Assembly: GCA_951394405.1 (NCBI GenBank)
Contig: OX596334.1
Coordinates: 124,001 to 188,000, forward strand
Source: Coprinellus micaceus
Taxonomy: Eukaryota; Basidiomycota; Agaricomycetes; Agaricales; Psathyrellaceae
DNA length: 64,000 nt
Direction: 5' to 3'
The translations under genes and the position numbers were made by a program. The notes under the pieces were generated by a model, which did no database searches, had not been told where the DNA came from, and saw only the letters and a program-made list of their open reading frames with translations. Shown piece after piece: positions 24,501 through 36,429 of this stretch. The first letter of the stretch is position 1. Each line of letters starts with the position of its first letter.

Positions 24501-26930
24501 GCCGATAGCGAAAACCATGAATAAAAGAGCAAGATCATGTGGGCCCGCCCACTCTTCCTCATCTTGCTCCCCATCCAGGTTCGCACCTCCCCCTAAACCC
24601 GTCTCCCCTGCCCCATTCCCATTCCCATTCCCATTGGTATTGGCGTTCCCTGTGGGACTCGTCCTCCGCACGCGTTTGTAGATAGCGGGTATCATCTCGG
24701 CTACAACCTGGCCTCTCGTTAGGCCGCGGAAGAGCCATGCGACCTGCTCGAAGTAGACTTTGCAGTACCCCACCGCCCTCTCCTCTTCTGGCAAATGCTG
24801 CCTCTCGATCATTTCCTGTACATCTGGGGGCGTACCCAGCGGGGTGAATGGGAACGATTGAGAGAATAAGGTTAGAGCGGACGTGGATGTGAGGTCGGGT
24901 AGGGAGGGCGAATCGCGCATGCCCGTGGAGTCGGAAGGGGTGGAGGCGCTGGGGGAGAAGGCGCCGGTGTCGTGGGGGTGGGGGGCGGTTGCGGAGGAGG
25001 GGAGGGAGGTGGAGGAGGTGCTGGAGAGGAGGTCTTCGTACGGCGTGTCAAGGTTCGAGAGGAGGAGACTCTGTTTTGATAAGGTGAACTGGTCAGCGGA
25101 CACGTTGATAAAACGGAATGAAAGAATCGAACGCACCTCACTTCCCCCGGTCGGCCCAAAGAACCTCGCCACCCCGTGCTGGCTGATACTCAACGTCCCA
25201 AACGCATCGATAATCTCCCCATTCTCGCCCCTCCCATCCTTCCCCTTCCCCTTCCGACTCCCCACCCTTTCCCTCTCTCTTTCCCTCTCCCTCCCCACAT
25301 CTCCCTCCCTCTCTCCCACATCTCCCCCTCCATCCATATCCATATCATCGTCGTCATCCTCCTCCTCTCCCTCCAGCAATGCTGCATGGACCAGTTGGCC
25401 TTCACCTCCTTCACGGGAGGAAGGTCCAGCGGCTCCTGTGAGCTGGTGAGATGCAGAGAGGAGCTCGGCTTGGAGGAGGGGGTGGGGTTCGGTGGAGTGT
25501 TTGGATTGGAGGGAGGCAAGGGCGTCTTCGAGGAGGCGGACCCGGGTGGAGAGTTTGGCGATGCGTTTGTGGAGGTGTTCGGTTGCGGCTAGGACGAAGC
25601 TGTCGGCATTGATAAGGTTTTACGGGGTGGAAGGTGGGTGGTTTGGTGTAGAAGCCGGGTCGTGGTGGGAGGAGGTTCAGCATGGGTGGTTCGTTTTGGA
25701 CGGCGGGTGGTGAAGAAGCGCCATGGGCGGAGGAAAGGGTTCGAAATCGCGGGGTTCAGCGTTGAGGTGAACCGTCGATCGTCGATCACAGGGTCGAGAA
25801 CCGTCGAGGGCAGCGGACAACCAGGACGCAGGGTCAGGGCAGGGTCATTGTGGGCACGTTCAATTGTGGTCATGGAAGACAGGGCAATTCGATTGGTGCA
25901 TGGTAGGTCCAGAGTGGGTGAAGCAATGGGCGGCACGGGTTCGGGGTAAAGCAGCGGTGACAGATGCGTTGCGTATCGTCGGTTGGGCGGTCGTCGTCAT
26001 TTCACCAGGGTGGACGGTCGAGCGTTGGTCGTCGAGAGTCGAGAGCCGAGGTTCGGTTCGTCGTCGTTCGGTGGTGGAGATGGAAGACAGGGCAAGGAGA
26101 TAAGGTGAAAACGGTGAGCGCTGGTCGTAGAGACCGAAAAAGGCACCACGTACCGTGTACCCTGCCCCGTCGAGAGGCTACCATTCGGACACAGAGCCGT
26201 ACACCCTCTCCGTACACACGATTGACATGGGATTTGCTTGTCGCACTTGATCTTTAGCCTACGTCGAATGTCAGTGTCAGCCCTTGACTCTAGCCGGCGG
26301 TTCGAAGAGAAAGATAACGAGAATGCGTAGGAAAGCAGGAACCGGGGATCTGGAGAGAGATAAGAGACGCAAATGGGTCTGAAGCAGACGACAAGAGGAA
26401 GAGAGTATAAAGAAAGAAAAGCAAGGAGATGCGGTGATCGCACATGTCTACTCACCTTCGACACTCGGCACAGCTAACCTAGGTAATCCAACCCATTATA
26501 GCGCGCGGTGGGTGCAATTGGCATGCAACGAGGCAGGAGTCGAAGGGATCGACAAGGACGGGGGCCGTGCATCGGGGGAAGGTTTCAAGTTCGAAATGAA
26601 TGGAACGAACGAATGGATATGAAATGGCGGTTATAAAGAAGTATGTATGGGTCAATGACATCGCTTGCTTGGTATCTTGAATTGCGTACCTCTCCTATTA
26701 AACCGGGACAACGACGTCAGTGCATGAGCGATGAACGGACGGAGGCCGAACGAGCTCATAATGCATATATATAGAGCTCATCCTGACAGACCCAACGGAA
26801 CGGGACGACACGTACCTCGATTCCGTTTCAATTCCAGCTCCCTGGCATGCGTCCCGTCGAACCTAAACTCGTCCAGCTCCTTCCTACTCGCCTTCCTCCT
26901 GAGCTTCGCTTGCTTGGGTTCAGGGGGCAT
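21511..26930 (-). CDS. Zn2Cys6 fungal-specific transcription factor
   Basis: Eleven exons (26930-26816, 26694-26690, 26478-26456, 26258-26154, 25599-25137, 25070-24204, 24138-24034, 23858-23648, 23549-23011, 22942-22811, 22755-21511) sum to 3810 nt, 1269 residues. The Zn2Cys6 finger (CAECRRLKIKCDKQIPCQSC, ending 9 residues on at C) follows a Lys/Arg-rich start and is followed by FVLAATEHLHKRIAKLS and a coiled coil. The middle carries the fungal transcription-factor domain (AEHFYQIARACLSLQ, TWSLITMAAHLGQTIGLHRDS, RRRILFWDLFVAD). The C-terminal third is rich in Ser, Pro, His and Gln, a likely activation region. Exon 2 is 5 nt (GAGAG). The intron before exon 5 is 554 nt, long for this window. 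A nuclear regulator; control of nearby CAZyme genes is possible but unproven. Confidence 0.9.
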
Positions 26931-29900
26931 CGTCGCCGTCCCCTGTGCTCTTCGTCCCCACGGCTGCCTGTCGAGTGTTGATGTTGGTGGTAGGCCGACC
27001 GACTTGTCGATACTCTCTCGGTGGCTCCTCCGTGGCTAGGCCTACTCTTGCTCGTCCCTTGGCTTGGTGTCCCGACCTTCGCTCTTACCCGGCCCTCGAG
27101 CTGCCTTCGATCTTCCTAGACTTGTACAGCGCTCCTATCCCGCTTCCTCGTTCTCGTCGTCTTCAGCGCTTAGCCTTGGTCTTGGGTTCCGGAAACGCGC
27201 TCGATCGCAGCCGCGGTGGGGCGAGATGAAGATCAACAAGCAAGCAATACGGTCGTGGGGAGTCGCAGATCAAGGGAGGTTGCGTGCGTGTAACCCTTGA
27301 GAGAGTACTAAGATGTATGCGCAAGAGATCTTAGTCACCGCTCCCCGTCACGATAGGGACGCTGCGGGACGGACGGATGGCACAAGCAAGTGCAAAGACG
27401 ACGACGAAACGAGCCGTTCTTTCACACCGCCGGGTCGATATGACTGACTGCGCTGGGTCACGGTGCCGTGCCCCCTGCCTCACCCGCTTGCCAAATGGGT
27501 AACTTCAATCTGGTCAAATGGGTTGTGGGGGTGGGTCAATTGTATGTCCCTTGAGAAATGTTTAACGAATACAGACACCCGGCCTGCCGGTGGGAAAATC
27601 CGTTCAGCCCCTTCATCCAGCCACATTTCCAAGAATTCTGACCTTTGAAAGCCAAAATCCCACTCCCTGGGCGGCCCGTCTCCTTCTTTGACTGGCACCT
27701 CCTATTCGATGCACACAGGGGAGATTCGAATGATTCAGCAGGCCTCCCTAACGAGGTGGAATTGGGTGACGGCATTGGAATGGAAACAATTGGGAAAAGG
27801 TGGCGATAGAGTATGTCGCCGGTTCTACTCCATCCGAAATTCGAATCTGAGCTGGGGCGAGGCTAACTGACTCGAACGACTATCCTCGGGGGTGATAGGG
27901 TGGAGAAAGAGAGCCTTAGACTGCCTTGGATCCGCGCGATATTCCAGCGCGGTGACCTGGAGAAATCCACGATGATGGAGTGCGGGAGCAAGAGGCTCGA
28001 TGGAGGAAGAGAAGAAGCGCCCACATCTCAACATGGCAGCAACCGGGCAACGTCGCTCGAGCACGTGGCATTCGGGAAACGGAATTGAGAACACCGGACC
28101 CGAGTATGATCGGCGGACTACCATATTCATCCGATTGCTCCCGACATATTTCCAATTCGAGTTGGCAGCGGGTGCGTTTGACTGCATCATCTGCTTGACG
28201 CCCAACCCCATCCACTCTCGCAAGAGAGAAAAGAACGCGCGGGTGAAGTAAGGAAGGTTCTATACGTATCATAAGCGCAGCATGGATCCCAGCGCTTCAT
28301 CTTATCGAAATCACCCAGGAAATGAAGTGAAGCAACCGTATTGTTGCAACCATCTCCTAAGAAACTTTGACAGAAGCTTCCAAATCGGTCCGCACCACTT
28401 CCAAGCGCTCCCAAGACACCCCCACCACGCGCGACCAACGAGGCACTTTGTCCAGCGCTTCTTATTTCAAATACCCAAGGGTATTCTTTGCCGTGTACGC
28501 TCTCCTCGCCACGCCAAGCCTCTCCTGCCTTGGAGCGCCGGGAATCAACCCAACTCGCACGCGTTCACACCTGTCATCGGCAAAAAAAAGAGATTAACCT
28601 CTGCTCTAACCCCTGCTGTGAGACAAGAAGCCTCCCTGCGGCGTGGCCTTACACCCGCGTAACAACACTTGATCGCAGCATTGAATACTTGCAGAGGGCA
28701 CAACGGTTCCAGATCCTTTTCCTACTTCTCGAAGCCTTCCCTGTGTCCTTCGAACTCTCATATTGTATCTAAGTTAGCGTATGTACTACCGCAGCTCGAC
28801 CTGATACAGAGACGTGTTCAGTTCGAAATGAGTGCATTGGAGAACAAAGACATCGGTACGGCTCCCCGACTCCGCAGTCCATGGCGGCCAGTCTCGCCCA
28901 CAGGTGGCGCCCCCTGGGTCGTTCAGGGCATCACCTCGTTTCGACGTGCTGCGCTGTTCAACTTATGATATGTGGAACCGAACAACAACCCGTACGCTAC
29001 AACCTTCCAAACTCGTTCACATAGCCTACCCACACGCCGTCCCCGTGGTGAACGCACGCACAGAACCCCGCGAAATGAATTGAAAGAACCGTATGTACTC
29101 CCGTAGACCAGAGTACCGAAGCTTCACTGAGCAACATGTGGATTCGTCGTGTTCAGCTGAGCGTAACGAGGCGAGCTTCAATACAATCGGTGTTTCCCTC
29201 TCGAGCTTCGCTTTTTCGTATACCGCTCTGGTCTCAAGACTCGACGAATAAGGAAAGACTATGCGTGCGACCTGTGGTGGCACTGACAGCTTTGACACCC
29301 GTGGGCGACAACTCTCCGGACGCGTCGGTACATACCACCTTTGGATTCGAGCTCAGTCAGCTAGGAAAAGGTGACGCGAAGGCGATTTGTCCAAGTGCTG
29401 CAGAAGACTGGGACAGACATAATTCAAGATACTCCACCAGGCGAAATCGTCACACAGTCTTACTTAGCTGACCGATCGTACATCCACCGCGGCTACAGAT
29501 GTCGTACCTCTCAAGGGGTACTTGGACCTGCCAACTGTCTTCATACCTACATACTTCCATACTTCCTGCCAGTTTCGGCCTCGAAACGCCCGTTGACGAG
29601 TGTGATACGTCGAAGCTCTGCTTCCCCACAACGGGAGACTGCGGTCAGACGATCTAGAGACACCTTTCTGATAAGCGTTATCAAGCCGCTCTACACCCGA
29701 TATTGGGCGCTAATTTAGCGAGGGGGTACCTCCCCTTTTACGGGACACGGACACACTACTGACGCTCCCTTCAGTTTATCACACTTCCTCAACTCTGGCA
29801 TCTGCATATTCCCTAAATATGTGGGACGCGAGGCCGTCGGGGTTGCTCCCCAGGTATATGAATCTCTTCGGATGCCTTGGACAAACTCCAACGCGGACTG

Positions 29901-30141
29901 AGCGCTTAGGCGTTGTAATAACCCAGTACTGCCATGTAATTTATCGATCAGATTGGATTGTCGTAGGTACCTGACATAGACGCATGCGATTATTGGCACG
30001 GAATCAATCTCGCACCTCAGCGTCGACACTATACCGAGGTATCCAGCCTCTCCATCCATCACCCTCAGGTGGGTCCAGCGTACACTAAGAGGCATGATCG
30101 GATTATTCTAGGTACATATCGTGGTATACAGCAAAGATATA
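26931..30141. other. 3.2-kb gene-poor region
   Basis: Apart from the promoter of the transcription factor, no convincing gene is seen on either strand. A 13-nt-loop hairpin sits at 27307-27335 (ACTAAGAT / ATCTTAGT). A TTAGCGCCC element lies at 29705-29713 (complement). Next to it is a 30-bp stretch, GCGAGGGGGTACCTCCCCTT and on, that recurs with few changes at about 34817-34850. Possibly decayed repeats or an old BTB remnant. Confidence 0.4.
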
Positions 30142-31311
30142 CTACGCCTCGTACTCAGAGATCTCCGCCTTGAATACGTCTCGAACCATGGCTTCGATCG
30201 CTTCAGGAGACTTGTAGTGAAGGGGAGGAGACAGGTAAAGCTGCGATTGCAAAGCTATACTCAGCTGGCAGGACCTGCACTTAAAAGCTTGTAAAAAGAG
30301 CCTCTTCACACAGGTGGGACAGTGCACGGACTGAGCATTAACGGTAAGGTAGACCTTTCCTGCATCGTGGACGGCAACCCCCAGTCCAAAACCCCCGCCC
30401 GGAATGAAAATGACGGTATCATCCAGCTTGTAGATTCTCGCGCAGCTGTGGAAATTGGACACATCTCCTAAGCAAGGAAGATAGCACAGGTGGCAGGATA
30501 TTGAGCTCGCTGCAACCCCCGCCAACTGGGGCAGGCTTGTTGGGATCAACGCGGGCTTTGCGCGTGCATCCATCCGGATGCCGACGATGCGCAGCGCTGT
30601 ACGAGCGGTCACAGCCTCCTCTAGAGCATCGATGGAAAGTTCAGGGTTCCCACACGCCAAACTCGTTAGGGCTCCAACAAGCCAGGAGACAACTTTGTGG
30701 TCGCGCCCGAGTGTGACCTTCTCAGTGGGGGTAAGGCCGAACGAGTCGCCGGAGAGAGCGCTGATCGCGAGTTCTCGTATCTTTGAACGGAGCAGGTGAG
30801 ACGCGACTGTCTTAGGATATGGACATGGAGGGGAGACACAATTCTACGGACCTTCTGCATTTCCCAATGGCCCGCTAGTCGTAGCACTCCGATCCACTGA
30901 TCTTTTGTCAATTTGAACTGGCCAGACAGCACATCGGTGGTCCTAAGGGTTGAAGGCAGGTGAGGCCGTAACCATCACGATCGCACCATCGAGTGATCCA
31001 CTCACGTAGGATACAGAACAGTCAGAAGCGCTTCAAAGTCACACGCCTTATACCCCTCCAATACAATTGGTTGGTCCTCCGCAGCGCCTTCTCCGCTCCC
31101 AGAATCTCCGACCAAGTACATGTCCCTGAAAACCGGAGAAGCCTCCACAAAGGCCTGCCGAGTGACGGAGTACAACTGATCCTCAACCTGGGTTCCTAAG
31201 CTCATAGTACCGATTGAATAACCGAAGTTAAGTACTCGCCTTGAAGGCTGCTATACTCCAGCGGAAATCGCGGGCTGGGCTTGCATCACTTGCTGTGACG
31301 GGGCTGGTCAT
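30142..31311 (-). CDS. BTB-domain protein (copy 5)
   Basis: Four exons (31311-31240, 31187-31006, 30942-30852, 30780-30142) give 327 residues. BTB part: RWSIAAFKVEDQLYSVTRQ to IVLEGYKACDFEALLTVLYP. Exon 3 (91 nt): TKDQWIGVLRLAGHWEMQK. Exon 4: IRELAISALS, EKVTLGRDHKVVSWLVGA. The Cys half keeps CHLC, CPTC and CRSC; the second pair has lost its first Cys (FHSC). Intron 1 begins GC (GCGAGT at 31239-31234), a non-canonical GC-AG intron. The tandem-duplicated relic of this exon at 34.9 kb has GT there. Divergently transcribed from copy 6 with paired upstream elements. Confidence 0.85.
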
Positions 31312-31427
31312 CCTGTATGGAGGAAGGGTAGAGGATGATGAAGGGAGTTGGCCATAGATAAGCTCCGAGTCGCCTATCAGTATGTTAGGCCTCGAGGCTG
31401 CGGCAACTTCCGCCGCAAGCCGTCGAA

Positions 31428-31510
31428 CGTCATGTGAACGGCGGGCGCTAATTAGCTCGGGGTGGCTGTGAGACGGCCGATAAGGTTTAGCGCCCGTAAA
31501 GCACATGACG
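31428..31510. promoter_or_regulatory. Bidirectional BTB promoter elements
   Basis: Two mirrored composite elements lie between divergent BTB copies 5 and 6. On the minus strand, TTAGCGCCC (complement of 31443-31451) is followed by CACATGACG (complement of 31428-31436). On the plus strand, TTAGCGCCC (31487-31495) is followed by CACATGACG (31502-31510). Each points toward its own gene, 135-150 bp from the ATG. CACATGAC resembles an E-box-type site; the binding factor is unknown. Confidence 0.55.
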
Positions 31511-31639
31511 TGACTCCCGCGTTGTGATGTGACATCCCTCGTGTACGATAAGTACACGGTCGCCGCATCGATACCGATTCAGCACTTGATGTCGAGCTCC
31601 TCCCACTCTTGCGTAGTCCTCGATAGCAGCACGCCGAAT

Positions 31640-32786
31640 ATGGCTTTCCGATGGGATATCGTGTACCTCAGGGTTGGTATACTCAGCCCGGTGGATATCT
31701 GAGCCTCGCTGAGCTGAATCCAACAGGCCGAGAACGAAAATTTCACCACCACTCGGCAGGCACTGGTCAGGCATTCTCCGGTATTCGAAGATATGTTCCT
31801 TGTTGGAGACGGGAGCAACGGGGAAGGTCGGTCACTGGAAAGCCCCATCGTCCTGGAGGGATACAAAGCCGCGGATTTGGAGGCCCTGTTGATGATTCTT
31901 TATCCAACGTAAGTATGAAGGATCGCAATGGGTGTACATAGATCGGGCAGTGAATTCACTCTCGCGTGTTCCCGACAGTACAGAGGATGTCATCGCCGGA
32001 AAGTTTACCCTCACCAAAGAACAGTGGGCTGGAGTCCTGAGAATGTCGAGGCCGTGGAGGATGGAGAAGGTTCGTTATCGCATACTCTAGTATCTCACTT
32101 CCCCGAGCCCACCTTTATGTGTCTACTAGATTCGCAACGTTGCCATTAAAGCACTCTCTGAGGAATCGTTTGGCCTCACAGCGGTCGAAAAGGTCGCCTT
32201 CGGGTTGGACCATAAAATAGCATCATGGCTCGTCGAAGGTCTCACGGGGCTGTCCTCAGCAGCTCACGACTTCCCGCTCGATGATCTCGAGGAAGCGGTG
32301 GGACCCCGTACAGCCTATCGAATCGCCGGCGTTCGAATGAAGGCCAATTCCGGGGCAACCGTCACATCAATCTCCGTTGGTGGGAGTCAATGTGCCACCT
32401 TCCCCCTCACCGCCATTCACTGCGGTGGCTGCGGTAAGCCTATGGTGACTGGCGGCTTAGGGTGCGGATCGTGCTCCAAAACCCTCGGGTGCGATAGCCT
32501 TGGAACCATCTACGTGGCCCCCGGTGCTCAGACTTCTCCGGTGCAGAATAACACCTATGTCGGTGGCCAATGCTTCTACCTCCACACTCAGCACATCAAG
32601 TGCACCTCTTGCAAGGGCCCAGTAGTCCAAGGCGCCATCACATGTCCGAGCTGCAACAGAGGCCACGCTGGCACAACCAATATCTACTTGGCCCTTTTCT
32701 CCCCTACCCCGTCTCAAGCTGTTCCCTCGACGGAGGACCTGGTTCGAGACGTATTCCAGCGTGAGATAAACGAGTGCGACGTTTAG
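31640..32786 (+). CDS. BTB-domain protein with four CxxC pairs (copy 6)
   Basis: Four exons (31640-31672, 31727-31908, 31979-32069, 32130-32786) give 320 residues. Exon 1 encodes only MAFRWDIVYLR; exon 2 AENENFTTTRQALVRHSPVFEDMF to IVLEGYKAADLEALLMILYP; exon 3 TKEQWAGVLRMSRPWRMEK; exon 4 IRNVAIKALS and the EKVAFGLDHKIASWLVEG helix. Cys pairs CGGC, CGSC, CTSC and CPSC are complete. Very close to copy 9, its partner in the tandem duplication. Predicted intracellular interaction protein with a zinc-ribbon-like C-terminal half. Confidence 0.9.
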
Positions 32787-33160
32787 CACACGTACATCAG
32801 TGAACCCATCCCTCATGTCGAGCCGCTCTGTAGTCAACCATGTATTTCGCAGCGCACGTTCGCGGGTAGGCCCGGGCGAATCTAACGTCGAGTAGTCTCT
32901 GCCCTATCCATCAGAATGTGTATCTCGCATCGTGTATCCTTTCAGCACCAGAGATAAGAGCGGCATCTCCGTGTTCCTCTGGCGTTATCTGAGCGATGGG
33001 CGCTTAATTGTGCGCGACGACCCACGGACCGAGCCGCATGATGTGACGTTCAGCGTCTTGACATGACGTGCCGCGTGGCGACCCAGAAAAGAGATCTTTC
33101 TCCAATACAGATCTTGATCCCGAACATCAGCCATCCACCCTTTTACCCTCTGAATGACCG
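32787..33160. other. Spacer with BTB upstream element
   Basis: 374 bp closely matching 36430-36811. Holds TTAAGCGCCC (complement of 32998-33007) about 155 bp upstream of copy 7. No gene. Confidence 0.5.
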
Positions 33161-34556
33161 ATGGCGTTCCAGTGGGATTTTGGCTACCTCAAGGTGGGAT
33201 CGTTTTCGGACTTACAAAGCACCTGAGCCGAGCGGCGAATAGGTCGAGGGGCAAGGGTCCTTCCCCGCACGACAGGCATTCATCAAACATTCCCCGTGTT
33301 TGAGGATATGTATCTCGTGGGTGATGGTAGGAGTGGGGAAGGAAGGTCGAAGGAGAACCCTATTGTCCTTGAGGGATACCAAGCTGCGGACTTTGAGGCC
33401 CATCTTATGATCTTATACCCCTCGTGTGTCTGTCGCCTCTTAGCCACCCCATCATGATGTAGGATCTCATCCCATTCTTTCACCAGGCCAACGGACATAA
33501 TCTCTGGGAAGTTCTCCCTTGTGAAGGAGCAATGGACTGGTGTATTGAGACTCTCGAGTCCGTGGGAGATGCGCGAGGTTTGTCTTGGCCAACTTCTCTT
33601 CATCATGCTTCCATGCGAAGTGGTAAAAGACTATCGAGCGAGGACTTTCAGCTAACGCCTATTGAAAAGGTCGCTTTGGCTCACCGGTCCGTGATAGAGT
33701 CCACGGTAATCGGGTTCTGCAGGCAGCAATTCGTCGTCGATTGGCTCTGGGTGTTTTTTAAGCTGACTACCTACTACTTGGGAATGCACATGAATATCGT
33801 AGGGGCAGTGGGCGGGCTGTGCACTCCTGGATACACGGTATCAGACGATGCACTCGAGAATCGGCTCCTTGATACACCCGTGACGGTGTGTGACTGCGCC
33901 AAATTTGGGTGAGAGGCGCGTGATAATCAGGTGTTTCACGGCGGTGTGTTCACCTCATCCGTCCGCGACACGCTCACATTCCCCCCTCTTAAACGTGTTA
34001 AATCAATAAAATACATTGCTTTCAGTCATCCACGGTAGTCTCTGCAGCGGAAGAGTATGCCTCGCGAGCGTTGGAGCCCAAACAAGGGCTAAATTGGTGC
34101 CATCAAAATGGTGTTCCACCGACCGAGTTCGATTTCTGGAATTTCAATGAGTTGAGAAGCAAACGCGATAGCCTAGAAATATGATAGACAGAAAATATTT
34201 CCCCCCTCACAAAAATAATACGAGCCATAGGTCTTCCGGTTATCGAGAAAAACGCCCCAAAGTGCGCTGTATAGTATCAGTGACCCATGGTGTATCACGG
34301 ACCGGTGTATTACCGTACGGGATCAATATCACTCCTTGCCCTCGACGCTATACCGAGGTGCCCAGCCAGCGTGCCCGAGTAGGTCCACTCTGGACTACTC
34401 CAACGTCAATGCTTAACCGCATCAACATAGGCCTGTCTTTCTTCCTCCGTGCAGATTCTCTTCCGTTCCACTATCTCCTTCCCCTGTTCCTGATTGCTCG
34501 ATGGAAGCATTGGTTCGAGATGTGTTCAGGGACGATCTCCAGGAATACGACATGCA
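33161..34556 (+). pseudogene. Interrupted BTB pseudogene (copy 7)
   Basis: Counterpart of intact copy 10 (36812-37929). Exon 1 (33161-33193, MAFQWDFGYLK) and most of exon 2 are present. A one-base loss near 33290 (CATTCCCCGTG against CACTCACCCGTG in copy 10) shifts the frame. Exon 4 is readable to EKVALAH at about 33690. About 700 bp of unrelated DNA follows, and the C-terminal end reappears at about 34396-34556 (TSMLNRINIGLSFFLRADSL, then MEALVRDVFRDDLQEYDM). The segment with the Cys pairs is lost. Confidence 0.8.
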
Positions 34557-34883
34557 GCCCCAATGGCCGATACCCTACCCTGGCAGAGCGGCGGTCAAGT
34601 GGACCTGTCGGTTTGGTTGTTGCTTCGACAGACCAATACTGGTACTCAGTCTCAGGCTATATCTTTGCACGGGCGGTATCATTCCAGACCACTGCAAGCG
34701 ACCCAGGACGCACACCGCCTCAAATCGAAGGTGAGAGACAAAATTCAAATGCGAATTCATTTACAACACAATCCCGAAGGTATGTCTGTTTTATTGGGGT
34801 GCGCACGCCTATTGATGTAGCGAAGGGGTGCCTCTCCTTTTACGGGAATAGCATCGATTGGACAACCGAATTTAAGTATTCAC

Positions 34884-34960
34884 CTTGAAGGCTGCTATAC
34901 TCCAGCGGAAGTCGTGGGCTGGACTTGCGAGTCATGACTTGCCATGATGGGGCTGGCCAT
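34884..34960 (-). pseudogene. Relic first exon of a BTB gene (copy 8)
   Basis: Duplicate of exon 1 and promoter of BTB copy 5, left at the tandem junction. The ATG (34960-34958) remains, but the exon is 77 nt against 72 nt, so the frame is lost. No downstream BTB exons follow. Its TTAGCGCCC element (complement of 35091-35099) is preserved. Confidence 0.75.
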
Positions 34961-35288
34961 CCTGTAGGGGGAAAGGTAGAGGGTGATGAAGGGAAGTCGG
35001 CCGTAGAGAAGCTCCGAGTCGGCGATATGTGGTTAGGCCTCGAGGCCCCGGCAACTTCCGCCACAAGCCTTCGAACGTCATGTGAACGGTGGGCGCTAAA
35101 TTACCTCGGGGTGGCGGTGAGACGGCCGATCTGGTTTAGCGCCCATAAAGCACATGACGTGACTCACGCGTCGTGATGTGACATCCCTCGTGTACGATAA
35201 GTACACGGTCGCCGCATCGATACCGATTCAGCACTTGATGTCGAGCTCCTCCCACCCCCACTTAATCCTTGATAGCAGCACACCGAAT

Positions 35289-36429
35289 ATGGCTTTCCGA
35301 TGGGATATCGTGTGTCTTAAGGTTGGTATACTCAGCGCGATGAATATCTGAGGGCTGAGCTGAACCCAACAGGCCGAGAACGAGATTTTCACCACCAGTC
35401 GGCGGGCACTGGTCAGGCATTCTCCGGTATTCGAAGACATGTTCCTTGTTGGAGACGGAAGCAACGGGGAAGGTCTTTCACTGGAAAGCCCCATCGTCCT
35501 GGAGGGATACAGAGCCGCGGACTTGGAGGCCCTGTTGATGATTCTTTATCCAACGTAAGCATGCAGCATCGCAATCGTTGTACATAGATCGGGCGGTGGA
35601 CTTACCCTCGCGTGTTTCCAACAGTACAGAGGATGTCATCGCCGGAAGGTTTACCCTCACCAAAGAACAGTGGGCTGGAGTTCTGAGAATCTCGAGGCCG
35701 TGGAGGATGGAGAAGGTTCGTCATCGCATACTCTAGTATCTCACTTCCCCGAGCCCACCTTTATGTGTCTACTAGATTCGCAACGTTGCCATTAAAGCAC
35801 TCTCTGAGGAATCGTTTGGCCTCACAGCGGTCGAAAAGGTCACCCTCGGGTTGGACCATAAAATAGCATCATGGCTCATCGAAGGTCTCACGAAGCTGGC
35901 CTCAGTAGATCACGACTTCCCGCTCGATGATCTTGAGGAAGCAATGGGACTCCGTACAGCGTATCGCATCGCCGGCGTTCGAATGAAGGCCAATTCCGGG
36001 GTAGCCGTCACATCAATCTCCGTTGGTGGGAGTCAGTGTGCCACCTTCCCCCTCACCGCCATTCACTGCGTATCCTGCTGTAAGCCTATGGTGACAGGGG
36101 GCTTAGGGTGCGGATCGTGCTCCAAAACCCTCAGTCGCAATAGCCTGGGAACCATCTACGTGGCTCCCAGTGCTCCGACCTCTGCGGTGAATAATAATGC
36201 CAATGTTGGTGGCCACTGCTTCTACCTCAACACTCAGTACGTTAAATGCACCTCTTGTCATGGCCCAACAATCCAAGGCATCAGATGTCCTAGCTGCAAC
36301 CACAGCCACGCTAGCACAGCCAATATCTACCTGGCCCTTTTCTCCCCTACCCCGTCTCAAGTCACTCCATCGACGGAGGCTTTGGTTCGAGAGGTATTCC
36401 AGCATGAGATAAACGAGTGCGAAGTTTAG
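35289..36429 (+). CDS. BTB-domain protein with four CxxC pairs (copy 9)
   Basis: Four exons (35289-35321, 35373-35554, 35625-35715, 35776-36429) give 319 residues. MAFRWDIVCLK, then AENEIFTTSRRALVRHSPVFEDMF to IVLEGYRAADLEALLMILYP, TKEQWAGVLRISRPWRMEK and EKVTLGLDHKIASWLIEG. Cys pairs: CVSC, CGSC, CTSC and CPSC. The closest paralogue is copy 6. TTAGCGCCC (35136-35144) and CACATGACG (35151-35159) lie about 145 bp upstream. Confidence 0.9.

Larger units (their letters stand above)
31209..34812. repeat. Tandem duplication, unit A
   Basis: Unit A contains exon 1 and upstream DNA of BTB copy 5, BTB copy 6 and disrupted BTB copy 7. It repeats directly as unit B at 34856-38177, in coding and non-coding DNA alike (for example the 370 bp after copy 6 and after copy 9, and the 250 bp after copies 7 and 10). 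Unit A is longer because of an insertion in copy 7. Confidence 0.88.

Noticed and set aside
21511..26930. Naming the transcription factor as the xylanase regulator XlnR/Xyr1
   Set aside because: The finger and general domain order fit any Zn2Cys6 factor, and proximity to xylanase genes is not evidence of orthology. No symbol was assigned.
28282..29718. Several overlapping open frames of 75-125 codons on the plus strand
   Set aside because: They have atypical amino-acid composition (Arg, Ser and Pro rich), no motif and no consistent exon joining; treated as non-coding.
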